Shown here: one piece after another, positions 52,601 through 62,529 of the stretch
Layout: each line of letters opens with the position of its first letter
Position numbering within the stretch: position 1 is the stretch's first letter
Source of the DNA: Pieris napi
Taxonomy: Eukaryota; Arthropoda; Insecta; Lepidoptera; Pieridae
DNA length: 64,000 bases
Direction: 5' to 3'
Assembly: GCF_905475465.1 (NCBI RefSeq)
Contig: NC_062253.1
Span: 1,922,001-1,986,000, forward strand
The notes under the pieces: model-generated
The model's input: the letters and a program-made list of their open reading frames with translations, nothing else
The model's database searches: none
Told to the model about the DNA's origin: nothing
Position numbers and translations under genes: made by a program

Positions 52601-53080
52601 AGTGAGTGTGTGCGAGCATGATCTCCTACATTTGACCAGTAAAATTTCAACTTAACCAACCAATCAACTTAGGGAAATTCAAGAAAACAGCGTACCAATT
52701 CTTAAAAGGCCGGCAACTTAATTGCCAACCAATTTGAGTAAGGGTCCTTCAAGAAAAGAGCGTAATAATCATTAAAGGCCGGCAACTTAATAATTAGCCA
52801 ACCAATTTGAGTTAGGGTCCTTTGAGAAAAGAGCGTACCAATTCTTAAAAGACAACGCACTTGCGAGCCCTATCTGTGGCTATGTGACTGTCTATGGGCG
52901 ACGGTATCCTAAATATATATATAGATGAGCCTCCTGCCCGTATTCCCTGCTATATAAATAATAATCTATAGCCTAGCCTAGTGAAATATAAATTGTGTAA
53001 TGCAAACCATTTAAATTTTGCGATCGAGCTACGACAGCTGATATTAGAAATAAAAAGGTGAAAGTTTCGGAAAACGCCAT
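46683..53080 (-). CDS. Clip-domain serine protease homologue, copy 2
   Basis: Eight coding exons with the same phases as copy 1: 53080-53008, 51802-51679, 50446-50361, 49341-49290, 48871-48675, 48522-48374, 47528-47397 and 46829-46683; 319 residues. The signal peptide and all clip cysteines are kept. The LTTATC and VATGA changes are shared with copy 1, so catalysis was lost before the duplication. Differences: an in-frame 18-bp deletion after the signal peptide, about 25 substitutions spread over most exons, and a stop three codons earlier. All splice sites remain canonical, so both paralogues look functional. Confidence 0.87.
47036..47270 (+). mobile_element. SINE S1, degraded
   Basis: CTTCAGCGTGTGACTCTCAT, part of a B-box region, CCTCGAACGGTGAAGG and CCTATTAGATTGACA; equivalent to the copy at 33512 in unit 1. 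Confidence 0.65.
49012..49130 (+). mobile_element. SINE S1 5' part
   Basis: Equivalent of 37585-37700: TTCAGCGTGCGACTCTCATC and GTTCGATTCCCGGCTGCAC. Confidence 0.65.
50557..51010 (+). mobile_element. RTE-type LINE 3' end
   Basis: Codes WTGHMLRESTEKWTRIVTEW and KRGRQTKRWEDNFNKI before a stop at 50893-50895, then an AT-rich tail with TTATTTATTTATTTATT. Present only in unit 2. Confidence 0.75.
51465..51525 (+). mobile_element. LINE tail remnant
   Basis: TTCCTAACCAATTCGACTTA then GGGTCC; a shortened version of the piece at 39815. Confidence 0.55.
52043..52310 (+). mobile_element. SINE S1, nearly complete
   Basis: CAGTGTTGGCCTAGTGGCTT head, GTAGGTTCGATCTCTGGC B-box, long body and GACCTAAAAAGGTTATAGCG end. 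Present only in unit 2. Confidence 0.8.
52660..52950 (+). repeat. Tandem array built from a LINE tail (unit 2)
   Basis: About three units with AACCAATTTGAGTTAGGGTC, TTCAAGAAAAGAGCG and AAAGGCCGGCAACTTAAT; counterpart of 42479-42790, without the adjacent perfect hairpin. Confidence 0.8.
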
Positions 53081-53094
53081 TATCTGAAAAATAA

Positions 53095-53258
53095 AATAGT
53101 ATTTACAATATTCTTAACGTACATAGTAAAAACAATTGATGAATAGAAAAATAAAACAAATTAAAAAGTTTGGTCCCTGTGAAACAGAGCTGTATTTTCG
53201 TTCGCGAGCAAAGCACCAGCTCTGGGGTCACCGTTCTACCAGGCGCCTTTTATCTTTA
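53095..53258 (-). mobile_element. Repeat family B fragment
   Basis: Counterpart of 42950-43165, cut off at CTTTTATCTTTAA, where another insertion begins. Confidence 0.5.
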
Positions 53259-53259
53259 A

Positions 53260-54250
53260 GGTTTGGTCAAGGGGCCTCATAGCCTAGCGGTCTTATTAAG
53301 TGGCAGCTAGGTGAGGGGTACCGGGTTCGATTCCCGGTTCGAGGGCAAGTTTTAATTTAATTTACTATAATTTAGACAAACACGAATTTTAAAAAATCCT
53401 ATTCTTGACGCTGGCTAATGCACAAATCGTGCCAGAGCCATAAAAAAAAAGGTTTGGTCAAACAGCGGTCGGGGCGGGACGGCGACGCGACGCTGACGCG
53501 ACGTGAGCAGTTGTAATGTACTAAATAATATAGGACATGCCACACAGAGCCGGCGCGACGCCGTATTACAAGAAAAGTACGGGGACGGGGCCGCGAACGG
53601 GGCTTGAGCGCGATGCTACATGTTGTGTTATATGGGTGTTTGTTGTAGTAGTCAAACAGATAGATAGTGACGGCTGTGACGGCTGACGACTGCGTGACGG
53701 CAGCTTTGTATTTGACTACAAAAATGGACATGGAGAGAGTTGAAAAACTAATCGAAAGTGTTAAAATAATCAAAATAAATAATTAATAAATCAATAATAA
53801 TAATAATATATCTAATTTGATTTCCCCCAGAAATCCCCTGCCGATGCCTTCAAATAGTGTTAACTGAATTTTCATGTAATTTTAGAATTTGTATTTAATT
53901 AAAATCACTTAGTTCTTTGTCAGCTCAAACGAACATACAATTAGTAAGGTTAACCACACGGATCCTATTCTTATGACGTGTTCGTACTTCAATTTAGTTC
54001 CAAAATCAGGAACGTGATATACAATAGCAAAAAAACTGTATTTGGCGTGTTTTTGAAATTTCCCCTAAAAAACCCTCAAATATTCTTTCCCCCTATTCTG
54101 CCCCTAACTCGGTTGAGAAACCTCTAAATCTAGGGGGAAATCCTCTGATCTGGCCGACGCGGCACTTGCAAGATCATCACGTCCGCAGTGTGACATCCAC
54201 CAGCGTCGCTTCGCCGCGCCGTCCCGCCCCGTCCGCTGTCTGACCAGACC
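53260..54250. mobile_element. TIR element with GC-rich ends, nested SINE inside
   Basis: The left end (GGTTTGGTCAAACAGCGG, then GGGGCGGGACGGCG) is inverted at the right (CCGTCCCGCCCCGTCCGC, then TGACCAGACC). A SINE sits in the left terminus. Compared with unit 1, about 0.5 kb of host DNA is missing at the site, so the insertion came with or followed a deletion. Superfamily unknown. Confidence 0.65.
53271..53450 (+). mobile_element. tRNA-derived SINE (family S3)
   Basis: Starts GGGGCCTCATAGCCTAGCGG, has the B-box GGGTTCGATTCCCGG and ends in an A-run. Flanked by an 11-bp duplication GGTTTGGTCAA (53260-53270 and 53451-53461). Confidence 0.85.
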
Positions 54251-54289
54251 ATTATAGTTTTCATTTTAATTACCAAACTAGTTTTATAC

Positions 54290-54480
54290 AGTATTTACAA
54301 CTTTCTTAACCTACATAGTAATAATACAAACATTAATACAAATTTAAAAGTATGGTCCTTGTGGCAATGTACCTAATACAAATTTAAAGTATGGTCCTTA
54401 TGGCAATGTACCTTTAACGCTGGCAGCATTTAATCGCAAACAAAAATAACCAAATAAAACACTGTATTACTCCAGCTCTA
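54290..54480 (-). mobile_element. Repeat family B fragment with internal tandem copy
   Basis: TATGGTCCTTGTGGCAATGT occurs twice about 40 bp apart, a small tandem duplication absent from unit 1. Confidence 0.5.
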
Positions 54481-54515
54481 AGAACTGTTATAATGTAATA
54501 TAAAAATAATCTTAC

Positions 54516-54580
54516 CATTTAACACGGCTTATTCGAAAAACATCGCCCACAGTACTGGTATTTCTGTTGGGCACAATTGT
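54516..54580 (-). other. 5' exon of copy 2 (mostly UTR)
   Basis: Conserved donor AAATG/GTAAGATT at 54516/54515, as in copy 1. The 5' edge is unknown. Confidence 0.55.
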
Positions 54581-54777
54581 TTATCAACATTGTTTCCTCA
54601 TAATGATTTATTTTAATAATCAAATATTACTTTTCCTTATTCGTTATTACATATTTAGCCAATGATAACGGAAATACTAAATATGTTAACTATGTAGGTA
54701 CAATACAATTATCATCATACAAACTAAATCACATTAAGTAGTATTTTTATAAAGAAATTTGGCGATTAAAAAGAATG

Positions 54778-54920
54778 ACGGAGAGTTTATTGCCAGTTCT
54801 GCCGTTCTACGCCCTTAATTTGAGAACTGGCAGTAAATGTAAAATTACAAGCGTTTAATGTATATTTCTTTTTTGACGTTCATAAGTGTACATTGTGTTA
54901 CCTATATCAATAAATGATTT
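54778..54920 (+). mobile_element. LINE family A 3' end
   Basis: Counterpart of 44180-44345. Confidence 0.6.
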
Positions 54921-55091
54921 TGTGTCAAATATGAGCTATTAAAAACATAACGTCTAAAAAACCAACGCAAGGCATTTCTGCTACCGTTCAAAGTTGTGAG
55001 ACTTATGTAATACCAAGTTAATTCAGTCCCTACTAAAGGTATTCTGTCTTAATATTACGTAATTAACTTAACAACATCTTATACTGACCAT

Positions 55092-55463
55092 TATTATTAT
55101 TATTAAAGCTTTATTAATCCATACAACAATTGGATAGTTTACATTCCTTAGAAATTAGTATTAGTTAAGTTAGTATGAGTTTTAAACAAAATTTAAGTTA
55201 GATTTATTTTGAATTTTTTAGTGGTCTATTTTTTTATGGCCCCTTTTAGGGTAAAAGCTTCCTCCATATTTTTCCATATTTTCTCTTTGTCTTGAGCAAC
55301 ATTCTTCCAGTTATCCCCGGCTAGTTCTTCAATGTCATCTGCCCATCTTTTCCTTTGTCGTCCTATACATCTCTTTCCAGTAGGTCCAGTCCATTTCGTT
55401 ATTTCTAGTGTCCATCTTTTATCCCGCGCTCTAGCAATATGACCTGCCCATTTCCATTTAAGC
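55092..55463 (-). mobile_element. RTE-type LINE, 5' truncated, 14-bp target duplication
   Basis: Flanked by CTTATACTGACCAT at 55078-55091 and 55464-55477; unit 1 has one copy of the shared TTATACTGACCAT core near 44530. On the - strand it codes LKWKWAGHIARARDKRWTLE and GRQRKRWADDIEELAG, then a stop, UTR and an (AAT)n tail. Confidence 0.9.
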
Positions 55464-55769
55464 CTTATACTGACCATATCAATATACAAATCATTTGTTT
55501 TAAATTATATAAAATGACTTGGCCATCGCATGGCAACACACTGAATCTCACAAGTTATTATATTAAATTAGATTGATAAACTCGCTACTTTTTTCCTCGA
55601 CTTGGCGGGCGAAAACGTGCCTCCAGATTAACGCTGTAATAACAAGAGACAGCTGAGTACTTTCATTAAAATAATGCATGTTGTTCTTTAATACAATAAA
55701 ACACTAAGGGGTTTAACCTTGGTGCCTAAAGGGCTACACCAAACAGAGAGAAAATAATTTTTTTTTATA

Positions 55770-56680
55770 CCTTATACCTAATATTACATATATCTTAAAT
55801 TTACGGAGGAAAACAATTACATCCCAAATTGGCAAAAATACACTTTAATCAATTATCGGGTATTTATATATTTCGTATTTCCACAGCTAACATAAATTAT
55901 ATAACAAAAAACAAAATCCAAAGATGGAATACGTAATATAAAAAAAAGGTTCAAATATTTACGAAAAGAGAAAATCAATATGTATGTGAGGGTGTGAATG
56001 TGGGGTGTGCTTATGATGCAGATGATTTAACTAAAATTGCATTTAGTTTTTTGCCAATATTTAATAAACTATTAATATTTAAGAAATTTCAAATAAAGAT
56101 TCTGAAAGAGGAGGAAATTTTCAATAAAAAACTCCTAACTCCCGGAACTCTATCTCCATTATTTATCATTTTAATTTAACGCTGAAAATAGGTCTGCGGG
56201 TGACATTTTTAGGATTCGCGCGTGGCGTCAAAAGCGACTACGGCACATTAATTAATTTATTTAAGGTATTGAATATTTTTTTTAAATTTGAAAAAAATAT
56301 GGTATGTTCTGAACACTAAACACAAAACCTAAATGCAATTTTTTTTTCAACTTTAATTGTCTATAACTTTTGCAATTTTTTATGTGCTAATACACGCTTT
56401 TAGCACATTTTTCTAGACGTCATTCCGGATCCAATGAGCTATCGCACATAATTTTAAGAGCAGTATCTCTATTTTGTTCCATTTTCAACTTGTCGACTAG
56501 ACTAAAGTTTTAGGTGGCTTATTGCTTATGTTTGCATTGAATGTTCGACACTGCGAATATCATTAGATTGGTGTCCATAGTGTCAAAATAATCTAAGGCA
56601 ATGTATGGATTTTCGCTTTAGGGTCCAGATAATAATTTTTTTACGAATATTTTTTGTGCAGTGCAGGCAAGTTTTAATAA
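55770..56680. other. Gene-free AT-rich stretch
   Basis: No domain-bearing ORF or clear repeat family. A 61-codon frame at 55994-56179 has no recognisable features. Confidence 0.4.
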
Positions 56681-56684
56681 TTGG

Positions 56685-56715
56685 TACGCTCTTTTCTTGA
56701 AGGACCCTAAGTGCA
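56685..56715 (-). mobile_element. LINE tail scrap
   Basis: Reverse-oriented TACGCTCTTTTCTTGAAGGA, then CCCTAA. Confidence 0.55.
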
Positions 56716-56799
56716 ATTAATTTAAGTAAGACTGCTAAAATTAGCTATCCATGACAATAGTAATCTGAGAAATGTATTTAATAACACAAATATAGCGTA

Positions 56800-57012
56800 T
56801 TTAACTACAGAGTAATAATAAGAAAAAAATATATGGAAAAATAAATAAATTTAAAAATTGCTTTGTCTCTGTGGAAGTGTTTACCGTTGGCATTTCCTCG
56901 CTGTATTGCGATACTTATTTGTTGAACGAGGAAAGCACCAGCTCTGGGGTCACCGGTCATAAAGTTAGGAATTAGGCAATTAATCATGGCTCTCGCATAT
57001 TCCAAGCATTAG
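56800..57012 (-). mobile_element. Repeat family B, best coding copy
   Basis: The - strand reads MTGDPRAGAFLVQQISIAIQ then RGNANG without a stop. The same relic is on the + strand at 58276-58380. I do not recognise the parent protein; it is probably the C terminus of a transposon protein. Confidence 0.55.
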
Positions 57013-57029
57013 AGCCCTCTTATATATTA

Positions 57030-57352
57030 CTAGCTGACCGGGCAAACGTCGTTTTGCCATGTGTATCATTTATAAAAAAAAAATAGGGGTTGATCGTAGA
57101 GGGGTGAAAGTTAGGGGTTGTATGTATTTTTTAATGATGTATCATAGAAAAATAGAAATTAAAAATTTTGTCTAAAAAATAAAAATAAAAATTTAGGGGT
57201 GGACTACCCCTAACATTTAGGAGGATGAAAAATAAATGTTGGCCGATTCTCATAGATACCGGATAAGCACAAAAAATTTCATCAAAATCGGTCTAGCCGT
57301 TTCGGAGGAGTATGGCAACGAAAACTGTGACACGAGAATTTTATATATTAGA
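57030..57352 (-). mobile_element. Non-autonomous Helitron, 323 bp
   Basis: On the - strand: A, then TCTAATATATAAAATTCTCG, ending GCCCGGTCAGCTAG before T. Same family as 63431-63731. Confidence 0.85.
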
Positions 57353-57531
57353 TTATATATTATCGTTATTGGAAGTTAGCGAAACCGATTTTAATAATGA
57401 GCTGTTTATGTACGCGATTCCAAGATGTGACAGCGCCTACGGTCATTTAGAGATCGCTATCGCTGTTATTGGAAGTTACAGAGTAATGGCGCTGATACTC
57501 TTTTAATACTACTATATAAAACCCTTTTTTA

Positions 57532-57715
57532 GGTCTCGGCCTCAGATTTCTATATCGGTTTCATGATCATTTGTAAATCTAACAGGCAAGTAGGAGATCA
57601 GTCTTCTGTGCTTGACACATGCCGTCGTCTTTTTGGGTCTAAAGCAAGCCAGTTTCCTCACGATGTTTTCCTTTACCGTTCGAGCAAATGTTACATGCGC
57701 ATAGACGACAGACAG
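57532..57715 (-). mobile_element. SINE S1, head missing
   Basis: AGGTCTCGGCCTCAGATTTC at the left, TTTTTGGGTCTAAAGCAAGC and CGTTCGAGCAAATGTTA within. Confidence 0.7.
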
Positions 57716-57717
57716 TC

Positions 57718-57960
57718 CCATGTGCAGAGGCTGTTACAGAGCAGAGGAATCAGTCACCCACGTAGCCCTGGAATGCGTGGCTGTGGCTAAACAACGTTGA
57801 GAAATCCTCGGAGCAGGGTCGCTACGTGAAGCCTGCGAAGTACCCAGGAGACTTCTGGGCTTCTGGAATGAGCTAGGCTGGCTTAGTTAGCCAGGACTTT
57901 ACGCACAATGAACCTAATAAGAGTCTAAGGGCGGAAATTGAGTCCACCAGCCTTTTACCT
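57718..57960 (+). mobile_element. LINE C-terminal zinc-binding tail
   Basis: Codes CRGCYRAEESVTHVALEC, then after a stop REACEVPRRLLGFWNELGWL; this Cys/His block ends several I/Jockey-group LINEs. Inserted in a SINE. Confidence 0.65.
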
Positions 57961-57961
57961 T

Positions 57962-58055
57962 TAAAGTCCATTTGTGCCCAGCCAGGGATCGAGCTAACGA
58001 CCTCAGGGATAAGAATCGCACTCTGAAGCCACTTGACCAACGTTGCTCTTCAACC
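57962..58055 (-). mobile_element. SINE S1 head
   Basis: CCAGCCAGGGATCGAGCTAA and GAAGCCACTTGACCAACGTT, head in reverse; with 57532-57715 it probably formed one SINE split by the LINE tail. Confidence 0.65.
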
Positions 58056-58275
58056 TACTATAAATATACACCAATATAAAATGTAATAAACTAAATTTAT
58101 TACAAAATCGTGGCAACATTGTATGCTACGTATATAGTATATACTAATTGTATATGTTGTAGTGTCAAGACCTTAGATAACGACTTAAGGAGAATACAAT
58201 TTAACAGTTACAATTACAATAAACGGCGCAAATATAAGAGTCTTTTCTCCAACTTCGATTTTTGGGGGATTTTTA

Positions 58276-58470
58276 GTGCAAATTAAGTTGGCACCTGGTA
58301 TTACCGGTTATCCCAGAGCTGGTGCTTCCCTCGCTCAACAAATAAGTATCTCAATACAGCATGTAAATGCATTAAAGGTACACTACCACAGGGACCAAAC
58401 TTTTAAAATTTGTTTTCATTTTCTTTTTATTTATTTTTTAAGGTTAAAAAATTGTAAATACTGTATATTT
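58276..58470 (+). mobile_element. Repeat family B, opposite orientation
   Basis: AGCTGGTGCTTCCCTCGCTC and AATAAGTATCTCAATACAGC; complement of the family elsewhere. Confidence 0.55.
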
Positions 58471-58559
58471 GATTGTTAAAAATAAATTATACTTATTTCA
58501 TACTCCAATATGTGAGTACGCTAAAGATTTAATTAATTAGTGAAAATGTAGTAACACTT

Positions 58560-58810
58560 ACAGCCTACGAAACGCGCGCGTTTTTGCCACCGCTAAGCGT
58601 ATGCCATCAAAAACATTGAAAAAACCAAGTCTCTCAACGCAGTTCTATCTTAAAAAGTTGAGAGATCCATGTAAAACCAAGTCAGTTAATTCAGTCTCTA
58701 TTTAAGGAACCAGACAGATACTGAGGGGAAATTTAAATGATCCTAATCCTTAGAATTGATTTGCTCCAGTACTAACAATTTCTATGACTCAAAAGTTGGT
58801 GATTTAAAAG
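58560..58810. other. Unassigned
   Basis: Short similarity to the region around 44400 and 54950 (GTATGCCATCAAAAACAT, then a run of AAAAAACCAA), so part of a dispersed repeat; no gene. Confidence 0.35.
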
Positions 58811-58814
58811 AAAT

Positions 58815-58975
58815 GGCGGAGAGTTTCTTGCCAGTTCTTCTTGCCCGCTCTACGCCTTTGACTTGCGAACTGGTAGTAAATGTAAATTTAGAATCAATTT
58901 AACATCTTTATGTTGACGTTTATAAGTGTACTTGGTTACCTATATGAATAAAGTTATTTTGAGTTTGAATTTCTG
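58815..58975 (+). mobile_element. LINE family A 3' end
   Basis: CTTGCCAGTTCTTCTTGCC, TGACGTTTATAAGTGTAC and a GAATAAAGTTATTTTGAG-TTTGAATTT end. Confidence 0.65.
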
Positions 58976-59285
58976 TCTAACCTAACCTAACAAAATCTTA
59001 TAGTGACCATAATTAATTATCTTTTGTGATTAAATAATATATTGACTACGTAAAACAGAATGTATCTTACAAATAATACATATTTAATATGTCTCCTATA
59101 AGTGTCTTAGAGTTTTGATGATCGGTCAGTTTGTGTATGACAAAGTTAAGACATTTGACTAGTTAAAATTCTTAAACTCGTTCAAATTGAATGAAATTTA
59201 AAATATACCGATACAATCCCTGGTTGGCAACTAAAAATCAGGCTGATAATTTTATCCACAACGAAGTTATAGGGGGTCGTATTCT

Positions 59286-59635
59286 AAGTCAAAATCATTC
59301 ATTCATTTAGGTAACACAATGAACACTTATGAACGTCAAAAACATTCAAATTAAATGCTAAATGCTTATAGTTTTACATTTACTGCCAGTTCTCAAAGGC
59401 GTAGAACGTACGAGAAGAACTGGCAATAAAGTCTCCGCCACTCTTTTTAATCGCCAAGTTTTTTGTTTCACACAATGTTTGTTAGGAGCTGCAACCATTA
59501 CACCATGTTCCACATGACATTTTAAGTAATTAATAATAAAAACAATCAAAGCAAAGATTTGTCCTCTATCAGCAGTAGGTGAAATAAGAAATAGGAGTAC
59601 GCATTAATTCTCGTGGATACAACACGCAAACGAAC
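59286..59635 (-). mobile_element. LINE family A 3' end
   Basis: Reverse copy: ATTCATTTAGGTAACACAAT, ACTGCCAGTTCTCAAAGGCG and GGAGCTGCAACCATTACACC. Confidence 0.65.
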
Positions 59636-59918
59636 TCCTCCGAAACGGCTCGACCGATTTTTATGAATTTTTTAATGCATATTCAGTAAGTCTGAGAATC
59701 GGCTACTATCTATATTTTAAACCCCTAAGAAATTTATTTTTTATTTTTTGAATAAATGTTTTATTTTTTATTATGTGGCATTAAGAATTACATACAACCC
59801 TTAATTTTCACCCCTCTACGATTAACCCCTATTTTTATTATAGTAAATGGTTATTTTTATTGAATTTTTTTCCTAGAAATAATATACATGGCAAAACAAC
59901 GTTTGCCGGGTCAGCTAG
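59636..59918 (+). mobile_element. Helitron, 5' end missing
   Basis: ACTCCTCCGAAACGGCTCGA, then CACCCCTCTACGATTAACCC and GTTTGCCGGGTCAGCTAG before T. The expected TCTAATATATA start is replaced by the family A LINE. Confidence 0.75.
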
Positions 59919-60339
59919 TTATTATATAATATTGCCTGAACTTCTTCGAGAAAAGGATGGTACGGCAGTTTTTTGCCACCGCACTCCCGTGATATACCCA
60001 CGATAGACACTGGGGCCTTCGGATCGGCTTGAATTGGAGTAAAAGTACACCCTCTCCACAATAAACATTAAATAAAAATGATTTAAAATAGATGCAATTT
60101 GAAGTTTAAATATTAAAGATCTTCGTCTTAACACTTTCGCGTTATAACTAAACAAAGTATAACACGGATGGCAGTTTAAAATGGAAAGTGAACATGTACG
60201 GATCCCTCTCCTTAATAACGGCCGCAAAAGGATGTTGTATGGGTAACATAATTTGCCTTTTTTGTGGTTGGGAAAACTATTTACAGAATATTATTTACCT
60301 AATTTAACAATTTAGAGGAAATAATACTAAATTTATAAA

Positions 60340-60672
60340 AGGTTAAAATTCCAATATCTAGATTGGCGCGAAAACGAAACATTTTAGATTCTACATTCAA
60401 ATAATATCGTTTGGAGACTAAAAAGTACTTTTTTAGAATGATAGATTCCGAATTCAAATGTTATTTTTTATTGTAAGAGAGTTTTGTTCAGGTATATATA
60501 GGAAATATTAACCTTCAAAATAAATGAAGGGCAAAATTCCATTTAAAATAATTAGATTGGCACCAAAACGCAACATTACAGATTCTAAATTCAAATACAT
60601 AATATTAAATGTGGACAAATAAAAGTTTTTATTAAGGATAACAAATTCCAAATTAAAAGGTAATTGAACTGA
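60340..60672. repeat. Degenerate two-copy direct repeat
   Basis: AGATTGGC(G/A)C(G/C)AAAACG, AGATTCTA(C/A)ATTCAAAT and GATTCCGAATTCAAA / AATTCCAAATTAAAA recur about 190 bp apart. No coding potential. Confidence 0.5.
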
Positions 60673-60699
60673 AACTTCTTTTAGTCCATTGAAATGTTA

Positions 60700-61780
60700 C
60701 ATTTGCTGTACGTTTGTTAAAGTAAGGTAAAAATTTAGTTTTGATTGGCTTGGCATGAGAAATTACGAACCCGATCAACTTTAGAAATAGGAAATATTTT
60801 CACTTTTTTACTTATAACTTTTGAATTTATGATAAAAAGTTACATAGACCTACAATTAGGGCACAGCGATGTTCTACAAAATGTGTCTTTAAATTTTTAT
60901 GTGCGATGGATAGTTTAGGAGATATAGCCAAAAACGTGTTTTTTCCACCCCTTTATCCAAGATGGCGGCCGGGGGACAAGCACGCCAACCCCACAAACTT
61001 GAGGTTAAGCTTGTATTGACCCCCCCCCCCCCCCCAACATGTTCCATAAATAAAATTGCGTCCTCAAACAAATGTTCAGTTTGGCCCTCAAATTGTAACA
61101 CTTCAATGGACAAATAATCGGCGTTGGAAAAAAATTTACCGTCACATTTTTCGGTTACGCGTCACATTTTTCCGTTACGCGCCATCTTTTTCTTGTCCAA
61201 CTACCACGGTTGATTCGAAGAGATTCGAAGCTATTAATAACAAAAATATATAATAACGATAACAATGATAGTAATAATTATATTACAATTATTAATGAAA
61301 TACTGTACAAAATTTAATCTAATGTTTGAAAGATTATTTATTTAATAAATCGCATACACAGAGTAAAGTTGAATATTACTAGTAGTAATATGTGGCTTAA
61401 AACTTGACTCGATTTTGAAGGCAGGAATGTACTAAATTTTGAATGCTACTATAATTTAGATGTACATTTCAATAGATGGCGCTGAACGAATTTAACACGC
61501 GATATCATTTTATTCAAATGGTTTGGTATAACACATTTCAGGGAAATTTCTGATGTATCCAAATCCTATAGAACGCTCAATTTTTGGAGGTCGTTTAATT
61601 GATCATCAATCAATTACTGGCCGACAGGCGTCAGTTTTACCAAGTACCAATTAAGATGATTTTTTTATTAACATTCTTTATTCTTACTAGGATTTGAGAT
61701 TTCCATTTTCCACATTTATTAAGATAAGTGATAACGATTAGTTAGTTTCAAAATTAAGCATAGCTAAGCTACTAAGCAGT
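60700..61780. other. Gene-free stretch with a C16 tract
   Basis: C-run at 61020-61035; short tandem GTCACATTTTTCGGTTACGC and GTCACATTTTTCCGTTACGC units at 61140-61180. No gene. Confidence 0.5.
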
Positions 61781-62045
61781 GCAGTGTTGGTCTAGTGGCT
61801 TCAGCGAGCGACTCTCATACCTGAGGTCGTAGGTTCGATCCCCGGCTGTGCACCAATGGACTTTCTGTGTACGCATTTAACATTTGCTCGAACGGTGAAG
61901 GAAACCGACTTTTCTTAGTCCCAAAAAGTCGACGGCGTGTGTCAGGCACTGGAGGCTAATCACCTACTTGCATATTAGATTTTAAAATGATTATGAAACA
62001 TACGAAAAGTTGTCACGACACTTTTTTCAGACAACTACAGAATAC
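61780..62045 (+). mobile_element. SINE S1, nearly complete
   Basis: CAGTGTTGGTCTAGTGGCTT head, GTAGGTTCGATCCCCGGCTG B-box, AGTCGACGGCGTGTGTCAGG body. Confidence 0.8.
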
Positions 62046-62277
62046 CATGAGATTCCAAAAATGAGGTGAGTGTCGAAGGGAGCGTTAGTGCGAGGCGAAC
62101 TTACGGATTAACAGAATCGCACGGCTGTATATGTATGTTGGAAATAAATGTCATTTTAACAAAATATACATTATATCAATACTCAATAGCATCTATAAAG
62201 AGTTGTACACATTGATAAAACTTAAGCAAAACATATTCAATACATAAAGTAATACGGGACAATATTTTTAATAATGA

Positions 62278-62515
62278 AATCAGTGGCGCTACAATCTTTT
62301 TAGGTCTGGGCCTCAGATTTCTGTATCTGTTCCATCATCATTTGTCAATGAATAGGCAAGTAAGTGATCAGACCTGTCACATGGTTTCCTCACGATGTTT
62401 TCTTTCACCGTTCGAGCGAATGTTAAATGCGCACATATAAAGTCCATTGGTGCACAGCTGGAGATCGAACCTACGGCCTTAAGGATGAGAATAGCTCGCT
62501 GAAGCCACTAGTCCA
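62278..62515 (-). mobile_element. SINE S1
   Basis: Starts GTGGCGCTACAATCTTTTTA and ends with a reversed head (GAAGCCACTAGTCCACC). Confidence 0.78.
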
Positions 62516-62529
62516 CCATTTCTTTATAA

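Larger units (their letters stand above)
45700..55770. repeat. Segmental tandem duplication, unit 2
   Basis: Second unit, about 10 kb because it lacks several insertions present in unit 1. It carries a broken transporter exon and clip-homologue copy 2. The right limit is approximate. Confidence 0.85.

Noticed and set aside
61020..61035. C16 tract as a regulatory G-quadruplex
   Set aside because: A single homopolymer, prone to assembly error, with no gene nearby.
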